A stretch of DNA of 45,735 bases. Source: DASWJQ01 sp964517315. Lineage in GTDB: Bacteria > Chloroflexota > Anaerolineae > Anaerolineales > E44-bin32. Positions 8,065 through 16,754 of this stretch are shown piece by piece. The notes beneath the pieces are model-generated. The model did not search any database, was not told where the DNA came from, and worked only from the letters and a program-made list of their open reading frames with translations. Position 1 is the first letter of the stretch, and every line of letters starts with the position of its first letter. A program made the position numbers and the translations under genes. The stretch is from the NCBI GenBank assembly GCA_964517315.1, contig CAZFCJ010000015.1, positions 1 to 45,735 on the forward strand, written 5' to 3'.

Positions 8065-9054
8065 CTATGAATCCTCTTCATACACAGCCGGGTTGGCACA
8101 ATGGGGCAGCGGCCTGCCTTCGAGGCCGGCCTCCAAGTTGTCTGCGGCCATACTCGCCATCCGGCTGCGGGTCGCCCGACCGGAGCTGGCGATGTGAGGA
8201 ACGATGATGCAGTTAGGGAGCGACAATAGCGGATCACGTTCCGGGATCGGTTCCGGGTCGGTCACATCCAGCGCGGCATATGCGATCTCTTCCTGCGCGA
8301 GAGCCTCATAGAGCGCCGCCGAGTCGACCACGGCCCCGCGAGCCGTATTTACAAGAACGGCGGAGGACTTCATCCGCGAGAAGGCTTCGGCGTCAATCAT
8401 GTGCCTGGTTTCGTTCGTCAGCGGCACGTGCAGACTGACGAAATCCGACCTAGCCAGGAGATCCCCGAGTGATGTCGAGACCGCGCCCAAGGCTCGTGCT
8501 TTTTCCGGATTAACGTTTCTACTGTGGACCAAGATCTCCATATCGAACCCGCTTGCTCGTCTCGCCACCGCCTTGCCGATCCGACCGAAACCAATGATCC
8601 CCAAGGTGGCCCCATGCACGTCCTGTCCCATCAGGAGCGTCGGGCTCCACGTTTTCCAGCTTCCCTCGGATACGTAATCCACCCCTTCAACCACCCGCCG
8701 GGCCGCGGCCATCAGCAGAGCAAACGCGAAATCGGCCGTCGACTCGGTGAGCACGCCCGGCGTGTGCCCGACGGGAATTCCGCGCGCGGTTGCGGCCCCG
8801 AGGTCGATGTTGTCGACCCCTACGGCCATCTGACTGATGACCTTCAAGGTATGTCCTGCGGCCTCGATGATCGCGGCGTCAATTTGATCCGTAAGCAGAC
8901 AGACCAAACCCTCCACGCCGGCAACCTTCTTCGCCAGAGTTTCGTACTCGGGCGGTTCCTCTTCCGGCCATATTTCAGCATCCGCAATGGCCTCGATGCG
9001 CTTCTGGCCCGCCTCGGGTATGACTCGTGATACGAACACCTTTGGCTTAGCCAC
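8065..9054 (-). CDS. D-isomer-specific 2-hydroxyacid dehydrogenase (glyoxylate/hydroxypyruvate reductase-like)
   Basis: This is an NAD(P)H-dependent 2-ketoacid/2-hydroxyacid oxidoreductase, 329 residues from GTG at 9054, which has GGAGG four bases before it. Longer upstream frames lack such a site. The order is the catalytic domain (split N and C ends) around a Rossmann domain with GIIGFGRIGKAVARRA. The catalytic triad is visible: Arg in NTARGAVVD, Glu in ALDVTDPEPIP, and His in IVPHIASSG. The sequence resembles glyoxylate/D-glycerate dehydrogenases (GyaR/GRHPR type). It is the last gene of the 23-gene minus-strand run, 145 bases after lutC. The exact 2-ketoacid (glyoxylate, hydroxypyruvate or pyruvate) cannot be settled from sequence. 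Confidence 0.9.
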   Translation of the reverse strand: MAKPKVFVSRVIPEAGQKRIEAIADAEIWPEEEPPEYETLAKKVAGVEGLVCLLTDQIDAAIIEAAGHTLKVISQMAVGVDNIDLGAATARGIPVGHTPGVLTESTADFAFALLMAAARRVVEGVDYVSEGSWKTWSPTLLMGQDVHGATLGIIGFGRIGKAVARRASGFDMEILVHSRNVNPEKARALGAVSTSLGDLLARSDFVSLHVPLTNETRHMIDAEAFSRMKSSAVLVNTARGAVVDSAALYEALAQEEIAYAALDVTDPEPIPERDPLLSLPNCIIVPHIASSGRATRSRMASMAADNLEAGLEGRPLPHCANPAVYEEDS

Positions 9055-9199
9055 CGTTCCTCCCCACTCCACGCTGGCCGCTGCCGCACCGCTCAATCGC
9101 ACAGCCAAGCGAGAAACCTCTGAATTTCACCTTGAGCCCCCTCAAGCGATACCTGCTCAGTCTCGAGTTCGCCCGGCCTTCCCCACCATTACCCACGGT

Positions 9200-9871
9200 T
9201 CAGCTGAGCTGCTCCGCACTTCCCTCAGCTAGTACCACAAGATGCACCTGACCCGGCCCATGCATGCCCCGCACAGGTTCCATGGCGATATCGGCGGTTC
9301 GGCTGGGCCCGGTGATGATCAGTACGCTGGAAGGCTGATGGTTTTTTTCGGTTCCGCTGCCCCGGATCTGATCCATCCAGGCCTCCAAATCAGGCAGCAC
9401 GGTCTCCACGCCGCGCAGAACAGCGATGTGCAGCGGCGGCAGGATCGAGGCGGAACGCGGCTTCCCTTTGCCCGACTCCAACACGATGCTTCCCGTCGCC
9501 GCCAGGGCGGCGTCGACGCCCGTAATCCCAACTCGGACTGACGCCTCTGCAGGGGCCGCTACCCGCACTCCCCGAGCGGCTAAGGCGCCTTCCAGCCCCG
9601 GCAAGGGTATTTGATCGAAATCCCAACTCAGAACTTGCGAGTCGTCTCCGACAAGAGCCACCACTTTGGAGATCGCTTCGGATTCAGAGCGAGGCCTGTG
9701 GACCACACAATCGATCGCTTCGGCTTGGCGAACGAAGCGGTCCAGCCTTTCCGCCGCCGATTCCTGCTTCCGTGGAACCATAGGGAGATGCCGGTCCTCA
9801 GCCCTCTGCTCAAACTCAAGCCCTTGAGCCGCTCGCAGCCGACGGAGAATGGTCTCTCGGCTGGCGCTCAT
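9200..9871 (-). CDS. lutC: Lactate utilisation protein C (LUD domain)
   Basis: This LUD-domain protein has 223 residues and is the LutC/YkgG subunit of the LutABC complex that oxidises L-lactate to pyruvate. The start is the ATG at 9871, which overlaps the lutB stop as ATGA; an upstream frame to 9895 is open but unlikely. Family features include GITGVDAALAATGSIVLES and the C-terminal GMHGPGQVHLVVL. LutC has no Fe-S cysteines, as expected. It is translationally coupled to lutB and lies downstream of lutA and larA, forming a lactate racemisation and oxidation block. Confidence 0.9.
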   Translation of the reverse strand: MSASRETILRRLRAAQGLEFEQRAEDRHLPMVPRKQESAAERLDRFVRQAEAIDCVVHRPRSESEAISKVVALVGDDSQVLSWDFDQIPLPGLEGALAARGVRVAAPAEASVRVGITGVDAALAATGSIVLESGKGKPRSASILPPLHIAVLRGVETVLPDLEAWMDQIRGSGTEKNHQPSSVLIITGPSRTADIAMEPVRGMHGPGQVHLVVLAEGSAEQLS

Positions 9872-11271
9872 GGTCCCGTCCGGCGTTCCCGCCACTGACG
9901 TCGGAATGACTTCTTGGCGAAGGGAGGAAATGTGCGGTGCTTCGTCCAGCCACCCAGCAGACCGGGAAGCTTCTCAGGTGGCTTGTCACCGGTCAGTATT
10001 CTCACCAGCCTACCGCTCATTTCAAACAAGCGCGGCTGTTGATGGATCACAGACCATAGTTTCAATCCGAGAACAATCGAGGTCTCTACCTGATCGCGGC
10101 TGTAGAGATCGGCCCGCAGGTCGAGCAGCATCCTGGGCAGGTCTATGTCCACGGGACACACTTCTTTGCAGGCGCCACATAGGCTGCTGGCGTGCGGCAG
10201 GGGCTTGGCTTGGGCCAGACCATTGAGCAGCGGTGTGATTACGGCTCCGATGGGGCCCGGGTAAACCCACCCATACGCATGGCCCCCGGCGGCCCGGTAT
10301 ACGGGGCAAGCGTTCATACAGGCGCCGCAGCGGATGCAGGCAAGTGCGTCGTGGTACTTCGTGCCGTAAATTTCACTGCGGCCGTTATCGACGAAGATCA
10401 CATACATGTGCTCGGGGCCATCGGCTTCTTGGGGGCTCCGGGTACCGCTGTACATGTGCGTATACACCGTCATCGCTTGACCGGTCGCGCTGCGGGTCAG
10501 CACCTGAGTCAACGTCGCGTAGTCCTCGAGAGTCTCCACGATCTTTTCAATACCAACGATGGCTACGTGCACCGGCGGCAGCGTGGTGACCAAGCGAGCG
10601 TTGCCCTCGTTGGTCACGAGGCAAAGAGTTCCCGTCTCTGCAATGATGAAGTTGCCGCCGGTCACGCCCATATCCGCCCGCAGGAACTTCTCCCGCAGCA
10701 ACTTGCGGCTGAACCCCGCCATGGCCTCTGTGTCATCGGTGGAGGGCATGGCGAGCTGATCTTCGAACAGTTTGCGGATGCTGGCTTTGGATTTGTGAAT
10801 GACCGGCGTCACAATGTGGCTGGGCGGCTCCTTGGCCATCTGAAGGATGAACTCACCCAGATCGGTCTCGACCACATCGACCCCCTGCCGCTCAAGAACT
10901 TCATTCAGACCGATTTCCTCGCTCACCATGCTCTTGCTCTTGACGACGGAATGGACGCCATGGCGCTCCACAATCGCACGCACGTGCCGGTTGGCCTCTT
11001 GGGCATCTATCGCCCACAGTACCTCTGCTCCATTGGCCTGCAGTTTCGCTTCCGCTCGCTCAAGCAAATCCGGGAGCTTATGGAGAGCGCGACGCTTCGC
11101 CCGTGCGGCCTGGCGCCGCACGGCCCGCCCGTGTTTTTCCCCGCCTTCAAACATCATCTTTACGCGACCTTGATAGGCGGTCGTTGTAGCGGCCCGGACC
11201 GAGGCTTGCATTTCCTTATCTTGGATCGCAATCTCAGATTCGGGAATGAAGTTATTGGAGGTCAGCTTCAT
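9868..11271 (-). CDS. lutB: Lactate utilisation iron-sulfur protein B
   Basis: This is the LutB/YkgF subunit, 467 residues. The N-terminal two thirds is a LUD domain (GVTGGNFIIAETGTLCLVTN near residue 202). It is followed by a double [4Fe-4S] ferredoxin module with cysteines at 312, 315, 318 and 322 (CIRCGACMNACP) and at 365, 368 and 372 (CGACKEVCP). The C-terminus is the usual basic LutB tail. Four-base overlaps join it to lutA upstream and lutC downstream, so the three subunits are made in register. The role known for the family is electron transfer from lactate oxidation to the respiratory chain. Confidence 0.94.
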   Translation of the reverse strand: MKLTSNNFIPESEIAIQDKEMQASVRAATTTAYQGRVKMMFEGGEKHGRAVRRQAARAKRRALHKLPDLLERAEAKLQANGAEVLWAIDAQEANRHVRAIVERHGVHSVVKSKSMVSEEIGLNEVLERQGVDVVETDLGEFILQMAKEPPSHIVTPVIHKSKASIRKLFEDQLAMPSTDDTEAMAGFSRKLLREKFLRADMGVTGGNFIIAETGTLCLVTNEGNARLVTTLPPVHVAIVGIEKIVETLEDYATLTQVLTRSATGQAMTVYTHMYSGTRSPQEADGPEHMYVIFVDNGRSEIYGTKYHDALACIRCGACMNACPVYRAAGGHAYGWVYPGPIGAVITPLLNGLAQAKPLPHASSLCGACKEVCPVDIDLPRMLLDLRADLYSRDQVETSIVLGLKLWSVIHQQPRLFEMSGRLVRILTGDKPPEKLPGLLGGWTKHRTFPPFAKKSFRRQWRERRTGP

Positions 11272-12041
11272 CGTGGTTCGGCTTCCAGCCCTTCAGCAAG
11301 CACGTCCGCGATGTGGCGCACTCGCTTCTGACTCCCCTGACGCTCGAGGCCGCCGTTCATATGGGTCATGCAGCTGACGTCACCACATACGATTGTGCTG
11401 GCCGGGCAGGCCTCAATCTGGCTCACCTTGCGATCCAGCATCGCGCCGCTTACGTCGGCCATCTTGACGCTGAACAGACCGCCAAATCCACAGCACTCGT
11501 CGGCACCTTCCATGATCTCCAATTCCGCATTCCCAGTATCAGCGAGAAGTTCCCGCCCATCCTTCCCGAGGCCGAGCAGGCGCAGGCCGTGGCATGCATC
11601 GTGGAAAGCAAACGACCGCCTCTCGGGCAGTCCCAGGTCCAAATCGGTCACGCCCAGTCCTTCGCCGATGAACTCGGTCAGCTCCCAGGTACGGGTCCCA
11701 ATCCGCCGCGACTCTTCAAGCTCCGGTTGGTTCGCAAACAGGATTGGATACTCATGTCGCACCATGGCGGCACAGGATCCTGAGGGCGTAACGATGACTT
11801 CCGCTTCTCGAAATGCGTGCAAGAATTGACGGGCAACGGCCCGGGACTCGGGTCGGTGGCCGGCGTTGAAGCCCGGCTGCCCGCAGCAGGTTTGCTGCAT
11901 TGGAAAGTCCACTTCAAACCCGAGGTGTTCTAGAAGCGCCACGGTCGACCAGCCCGTAGCTGGATACATCATGTCGATCATGCAGGTTACGAAGAGGGAA
12001 ACTTTTTTGCCAACTGGCGAGGGACGTGGGGAGGGCCTCAT
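11268..12041 (-). CDS. lutA: Lactate utilisation protein A (CCG-domain, heterodisulfide-reductase-like)
   Basis: This is the LutA/YkgE subunit with two CCG domains. The cysteine-rich motifs are QTCCGQPGFN and DECCGFGGLFS, which bind an unusual Fe-S cluster in this family. The length is 257 residues from the ATG at 12041. An upstream TTG at 12074 extends the frame by 11 residues but has no ribosome site, and family members normally begin close to KVSLFVTC (here about residue 13). The first ten residues are an odd proline/serine-rich stretch. The gene overlaps lutB by four bases, and the gap of about 134 bases from larA could hold a secondary start of transcription, though I see none. Confidence 0.9.
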   Translation of the reverse strand: MRPSPRPSPVGKKVSLFVTCMIDMMYPATGWSTVALLEHLGFEVDFPMQQTCCGQPGFNAGHRPESRAVARQFLHAFREAEVIVTPSGSCAAMVRHEYPILFANQPELEESRRIGTRTWELTEFIGEGLGVTDLDLGLPERRSFAFHDACHGLRLLGLGKDGRELLADTGNAELEIMEGADECCGFGGLFSVKMADVSGAMLDRKVSQIEACPASTIVCGDVSCMTHMNGGLERQGSQKRVRHIADVLAEGLEAEPR

Positions 12042-12175
12042 ATCCTCAAATGTCTCCAGCGAATAGACGAGCAAAGAGGGTCACCAGGTCATCGGAATTC
12101 GATCGGACTCTGCGGAAGGGACCGATGGATTCCGTCCCCACCGCCAGCGGCAGACAATGCACACGTATCTCCCGG

Positions 12176-13447
12176 TTAGCCGGCCAAGTAGGCGATCGTT
12201 TGGGGCCCCTCCGGCAAGACTGCGATCCGGGCAGAACCGCCGTTCCCTCCCCGCAGGTCCTCCAAGGTTGCTGGAATATTGTCGCAGGGTATCAGCAGCG
12301 CCCTTTCGATCTCATCGTCCGTGAGTCCGTCGCTGTACACATAGACGTCGGCGCGCTGCTGGATGCCGGCCTGGATCTGCACCTGCCATTGATCCTGTGC
12401 GCTGAATCCAGCTTGACCAAGCATCTCAAGAACCCCTTGTGGCGATCTGCCCTGCGCCAGGAGCTGCACGTACTGTCCGTGATCAGGTAAGCCATCCTCA
12501 CACGCGGTGGCAATTACAATGGCGCCGCCAGCACGCAAAATCCGATTGGCTGCGCTCATCCCTTTAACCGATTGGTACAGATTTTGGTCAAGGGGGAAGC
12601 CGCTGTTGGTCGTCACGACGATATCGAATGGCTCATCCACAGCCACCATGGCATTCTTCCGTACGAACTCACATCCGGCGGCGTGTGCGGAAAGCATGTC
12701 GCCGGCGAACACCCCGGTGATCTCCCCCTTTGCGTTAAGGGTCACGTTCAGCAAGAAGGTGGGCTCAGTCCACAGCGCGACCTCGCGCATCTCCTCCCAA
12801 ATCGGGTTACCTTCAGTGACCCCCCAAGTTGCCCGGGAATGGCCAATCATGTCGTGGCCGTGGTTTGTTCGCACGCTCTCAGCCCCGGCGAGCGCGGGCA
12901 GGACTCCCTTGGGCCCGCCGCTGAAGCCAGCGAAGAAATGGGGCTCGATGAAACCGGTGAGAATCCGGACATCGGCCTCCAGGTAGCGGCGATTGATTCG
13001 CACGGGATGGCCAAGAGCCGTCTTGCCCAGCGGCATCAAATCCTCGTCCGCGTAAGCGTCATGCTGTACGCAACGGTAGCGGTCCACGATCTTCTCACCG
13101 AGCATCGCCCGTAATTCCTTCGGCGTCTGCCGCCGGTGAGTCCCGAGCGCGTTCATCAATGTGATGTCCTCACGACGAACCCCCGCGGCTTCGAGCTCAT
13201 TCAGAACCACAGGCAGCATCCGGTCGTTCGGGGTGGCACGGGTGATATCCGTGTGAACAATCACGACCTTATCACCTCGATGGACTTTCTCGTCAAGCGG
13301 TCGTGAATCAATGGGCTCCCGCAGGGCCGAACGAAGGGCGGTTTCTTCGTCCGCAACGCCGGCGACGAATTGAGACCTCATCACCTGGCTGTGATCAGGA
13401 AGATCGACTTCCAGACCCCCCCGACCATATGAAAGTCTCACACGCAT
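12176..13447 (-). CDS. larA: Nickel-pincer 2-hydroxyacid racemase, LarA family
   Basis: This is a lactate racemase family enzyme, 423 residues from the ATG at 13447, almost exactly the length of the characterised Lactobacillus enzyme. The cofactor ligands are all present with a constant offset of four residues: His104 in ALGTHRRQ, His170 and Lys180 in GFIEPHFFAGFSGGPKG, and His196 in RTNHGHDM. The lysine anchors the nickel-pincer nucleotide. The cofactor-making proteins LarB, LarC and LarE are not in the window. Placed just before lutABC, it would convert D-lactate to the L-form that LutABC oxidises. LarA relatives are now known to act on several 2-hydroxyacids, so a different hydroxyacid is possible. 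Confidence 0.9.
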   Translation of the reverse strand: MRVRLSYGRGGLEVDLPDHSQVMRSQFVAGVADEETALRSALREPIDSRPLDEKVHRGDKVVIVHTDITRATPNDRMLPVVLNELEAAGVRREDITLMNALGTHRRQTPKELRAMLGEKIVDRYRCVQHDAYADEDLMPLGKTALGHPVRINRRYLEADVRILTGFIEPHFFAGFSGGPKGVLPALAGAESVRTNHGHDMIGHSRATWGVTEGNPIWEEMREVALWTEPTFLLNVTLNAKGEITGVFAGDMLSAHAAGCEFVRKNAMVAVDEPFDIVVTTNSGFPLDQNLYQSVKGMSAANRILRAGGAIVIATACEDGLPDHGQYVQLLAQGRSPQGVLEMLGQAGFSAQDQWQVQIQAGIQQRADVYVYSDGLTDDEIERALLIPCDNIPATLEDLRGGNGGSARIAVLPEGPQTIAYLAG

Positions 13448-13530
13448 GTTCCATATCCGCCACAAGCCCCTGGTTCGATGAGCAAGCCCTTCCATGGACC
13501 GGTCATTGTGATCGCTGTGAGCTTCTCAAT

Positions 13531-14406
13531 CTATGTCTCCTCAACAACAAGATTATCAAGTTCGCCGATGCCTTCGATCTTCGTACGGACTCGTTCGCCG
13601 GCTTTCAAGAAACGAGGCGGCTGGCGTACGAACCCCACCCCGGGAGGGGTTCCGGTAGCGATGATATCCCCGGGCGCCAGCGTCATCACTCGACTCAAGA
13701 AGCTCACCAATTCAGGGATTCCGAAGATCAGCTGGTTCGTATTCGAGCTTTGGAGAACCTCATCGCCAATGGATAGGATCACGTCTAGATTGTGGGGGTC
13801 GGCGATTTCATCCGACGTCACCAAATAGGGCCCCATGGGAGCGAAGGAGTCAAACGACTTTCCAATCGTCCATTGGCTCGTTCGAAGTTGAAAATCTCGC
13901 GCGCTTACGTCGTTCATGACCAGATAGCCGGCGACATACTTCATGGCATCGCTCTCCGCAACCCGACGCGCCGTCCTTCCGATCACGAATGCTAGTTCTG
14001 CCTCGTAGTCGACCTCGTGTGAAACCTTCGGAAGAACGATCGGATCGTACGGCCCGGTTACTGCGTTGGGGAATTTGCCAAATACAGTGGGTACATCTGG
14101 AAGCTCCTGACCGGTTTCTTGCGCGTGGTCGGCGTAGTTCAATCCTATGCATATGATCTTCCCCGGCCGAGGGATTGGGGCGGTGAGGCGCACATTCGCA
14201 AGAGGTTGCGCACTTTGATGATTCGCCTTTTCCAGCGCTGCTCGTACCTTCGAAAGCCATTCGTCCTCGAATGCCAGCAACTCCAAGATGTCCGCAGGAA
14301 GCGACGGATCTGCGTGATTCAAGTCCACCACTTGCGATTTACCAGCGCTGCTGTACACGGCACCCAGGCGATACGTATCGCCCAGCCTATAAGTCACCAG
14401 TCGCAT
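13531..14406 (-). CDS. Fumarylacetoacetate hydrolase (FAH) family protein
   Basis: This is a metal-dependent hydrolase or decarboxylase of the FAH superfamily, 291 residues. An N-terminal domain of about 75 residues precedes the catalytic beta fold. Metal ligands are in DYEAELAFVIG, with the third acid in NDVSARDFQ, and the C-terminal TGTPPGVG loop is typical. ATG at 14406 has GGAGGG six bases before it. Family members cleave C-C bonds of acylpyruvates or decarboxylate oxaloacetate, usually releasing pyruvate. It follows larA's neighbourhood and precedes it in transcription, after the E2 gene with a 16-base gap. The specific substrate is unknown. Confidence 0.87.
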   Translation of the reverse strand: MRLVTYRLGDTYRLGAVYSSAGKSQVVDLNHADPSLPADILELLAFEDEWLSKVRAALEKANHQSAQPLANVRLTAPIPRPGKIICIGLNYADHAQETGQELPDVPTVFGKFPNAVTGPYDPIVLPKVSHEVDYEAELAFVIGRTARRVAESDAMKYVAGYLVMNDVSARDFQLRTSQWTIGKSFDSFAPMGPYLVTSDEIADPHNLDVILSIGDEVLQSSNTNQLIFGIPELVSFLSRVMTLAPGDIIATGTPPGVGFVRQPPRFLKAGERVRTKIEGIGELDNLVVEET

Positions 14407-14422
14407 GATTTGCCCTCCACAC

Positions 14423-15760
14423 CTATGTCACCAGCCAAAGATACGGCTCTTCCACGAGCTTCTTGACCCTCTGCAGAAAGCGCGCCGCGGGCGCTCCGTC
14501 GACTATGCGATGGTCAAACGTCAAACTTAACGTCATCATGCGCCGAATCTCAACCATGCCCCGATCTGCGTTCGTCACGACCTGCTTGGCAACGGTTCGC
14601 CCCAATCCGAGGATGGCGCAGTTAGGGAGGTTGATGATGGGTGTAAACGCGTCGATTTCATACATGCCGAGGTTGGTAATCGTGAACGTGCTGCCACTCA
14701 GTTCATCGGGCGCAAGCTGCCCTTCGCGGGCCCTAGAAATGACATCCGAGGACAGCTCGGCGATTTCACGGACCGTTCTAGCCTCGACATTTCGAATCAC
14801 CGGCACCAGAAGTCCTTGATCGGTGTCAACAGCCAAGCCGATGTGAACCCCCTCTGGAATTACAATTTCCTCCCCTTCCAACCTGGCATTCAGCTCAGGG
14901 TGGTCACCGAGCGCCTCCGATACGAGCTTGGCGAGCAAGTCAGTGTAGCTGGGGAGCGGTTGGGTCGAATGCTCGGCGTCCGCTCGAAGCTGCTGCCGCA
15001 AGCGCCACAATTCGGTGCCGTCCGCCTCGGTTGTGAGTGTCACGGCGACAGTGTTGGCCGCGCTTTCAGACATTCGCTTCGCAATCCGTCGCCGGATCGG
15101 ATCCAACTTGCGGACCGTAACTGGAGCGCTTGCCCTACCTTGCTCGTCAAACTGCTCGACATGGCGGCGCGTAAGCCGGACGCCTGGGAACGCCGCGGCG
15201 ACCTCGCCCAGGTCAATATTCAGCTCCTCGGCCGCCCGCCTAGCCACGGGCGAGGCCTCCGGCTTTGAAGCGGCACTCATGTTCTCAACATCCTGGAGCA
15301 GAACATGGCCCTCTTTGCTGGATCCCGGGATCTCCCGCCAGTCCAAGCCGAGCTCAGCTGCTCTCCGTCGGGCCGCAGGACTGGCACCGGAGGCACGTCG
15401 AGGAGCCGCCTCTCCGCGCTCGGTCGCCGGGCGAGACCGTTGTTCGGAAGTCGCGCTTTCGGCGTCGGCACTTGGGGGATCCAGCGCCCCGTCCTCCTCG
15501 CCGGGCCAAGCGACATCTTCTTCAGGCGCGGCGATGTATCCGATAAGCGTGCCGATGGGGAGTTCTCGACCGAGCACACCCGGACGATGGTGGACGATAC
15601 CCTCTGCAGGGGCCTCTACCTCCTGCAGCGCTTTGTCGGTCTCGACGGCAAAGAGGAGATCGCCTTTCGCAACCGCTTCGCCGTCTTCCACATACCACTC
15701 GGCAAGAACGCCCGCTTCCATGGTTAATCCGAGCCTCGGAATGACAACTTCGTAGGGCAA
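14423..15760 (-). CDS. 2-oxoacid dehydrogenase complex E2 (dihydrolipoamide acyltransferase) with two subunit-binding domains
   Basis: This is the acyltransferase core of a pyruvate/acetoin/branched-chain 2-oxoacid dehydrogenase complex, 445 residues. Domain order: lipoyl domain 1-77 with the lipoylated lysine in ETDKA (Lys43); an acidic, alanine-rich linker; a peripheral subunit-binding domain at about 126-159; a second, more divergent one at about 169-203; then the catalytic domain, with DHRIVDG near the end (His417). The start is a TTG at 15760 with AGGTG upstream, ten bases after the E1-beta stop. E1-alpha, E1-beta and E2 sit together but E3 is absent, so a shared dihydrolipoamide dehydrogenase must come from elsewhere. 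Acetyl transfer is likely but not proven. Confidence 0.9.
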   Translation of the reverse strand: MPYEVVIPRLGLTMEAGVLAEWYVEDGEAVAKGDLLFAVETDKALQEVEAPAEGIVHHRPGVLGRELPIGTLIGYIAAPEEDVAWPGEEDGALDPPSADAESATSEQRSRPATERGEAAPRRASGASPAARRRAAELGLDWREIPGSSKEGHVLLQDVENMSAASKPEASPVARRAAEELNIDLGEVAAAFPGVRLTRRHVEQFDEQGRASAPVTVRKLDPIRRRIAKRMSESAANTVAVTLTTEADGTELWRLRQQLRADAEHSTQPLPSYTDLLAKLVSEALGDHPELNARLEGEEIVIPEGVHIGLAVDTDQGLLVPVIRNVEARTVREIAELSSDVISRAREGQLAPDELSGSTFTITNLGMYEIDAFTPIINLPNCAILGLGRTVAKQVVTNADRGMVEIRRMMTLSLTFDHRIVDGAPAARFLQRVKKLVEEPYLWLVT

Positions 15761-15770
15761 GATTCGGCAC

Positions 15771-16754
15771 CTATGGGGCTAGGGTTTCTCGGATGACTTG
15801 GATCACTCGATCAAGGTTCGGAAGCATCGCTTTTTCTAAGCTCGGCGAGGTCGGATGAGGGACTGATTTGGAGTGCACTCGCTGGATTGGACTATCCAAA
15901 TGGAAGAAGACGTCCTCAGCTGCGACCGCAGCGAGTTCAGCACCAACGCCGCACGGTGAGAACGCCTCGTCCACGACTACCAACCGGTTTGTCTTTTCTA
16001 CCGATGTCACGATGGTTTGAGTATCGAGCGGAACAAGCGTTCTCGGGTCAATGACCTCGACGGAGATTCCCTCGTCTTCGAGCACTGCGGCCGCTTCCAA
16101 AGCCAAGGAGACCATTTTCGCTACCGCGACTACGGTAACATCGCTCCCTGTTCTGTGGATGACCGCCTGGCCGAAGGGAATGAGCAGATCTCCGTCCCCG
16201 TCGGGGAGCACTGCTTTGGCGTTGTACAAAAACTTGTGCTCAAAGAAGAGGACCGGATTGGGATCCCGTATGGCTGTCTTAAGCAGTCCCTTGGCGTCAT
16301 GAGCATTCGACGGAACCGCCACCTTAACTCCGGGCATCTGCATATAGAGCGGGTACGGGGAATTGGAATGGTGGCCTCCTGCCGATCCGCCGGCTCCGAT
16401 GACCCCGCGAACGACGAGAGGCACAGAGAATTGACCGGATGACATATAGTGGATGCGGGCAGCTTGGTTCACGATTTGTCCCATGGCTTCAAAGGAAAAG
16501 TCCCAAAACATGACATCAACAATAGGTCGCAGGCCCGTCATGGCCGCTCCTACAGCAATGCCTGTGAACCCCAGTTCCGAGATGGGGGTGTCAATGAGCC
16601 TCCGCTCCCCGAACTCTTCCCAAAGGCCTCTGGTTTGAGTGAACGAACCCCCGCGAGGACCGATCCCCTCCCCAAACACGACGACGGCTTCGTCACGCCG
16701 CATCTCCTCCGCTTGCGCGTCCCGGACTGCCTGAATAAAACTTATCTCTGCCAT
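15771..16754 (-). CDS. 2-oxoacid dehydrogenase E1 component, beta subunit (pyruvate dehydrogenase-like)
   Basis: This is the beta subunit of thiamine-diphosphate-dependent E1, 327 residues, the usual size. The transketolase pyrimidine-binding domain is N-terminal, with the catalytic glutamate in DTPISELGFTG (Glu60). The C-terminal transketolase domain carries VIDPRTLVPLD and a conserved VVVDEAFSPCGVGAE segment. The ATG at 16754 overlaps the E1-alpha stop by one base (TGATG), so the two subunits are translationally coupled. The sequence is closest in style to PDH/acetoin dehydrogenase beta subunits. The substrate is probably pyruvate given the pyruvate-forming neighbours, with acetoin or a branched 2-oxoacid as alternatives. 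Confidence 0.92.
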   Translation of the reverse strand: MAEISFIQAVRDAQAEEMRRDEAVVVFGEGIGPRGGSFTQTRGLWEEFGERRLIDTPISELGFTGIAVGAAMTGLRPIVDVMFWDFSFEAMGQIVNQAARIHYMSSGQFSVPLVVRGVIGAGGSAGGHHSNSPYPLYMQMPGVKVAVPSNAHDAKGLLKTAIRDPNPVLFFEHKFLYNAKAVLPDGDGDLLIPFGQAVIHRTGSDVTVVAVAKMVSLALEAAAVLEDEGISVEVIDPRTLVPLDTQTIVTSVEKTNRLVVVDEAFSPCGVGAELAAVAAEDVFFHLDSPIQRVHSKSVPHPTSPSLEKAMLPNLDRVIQVIRETLAP

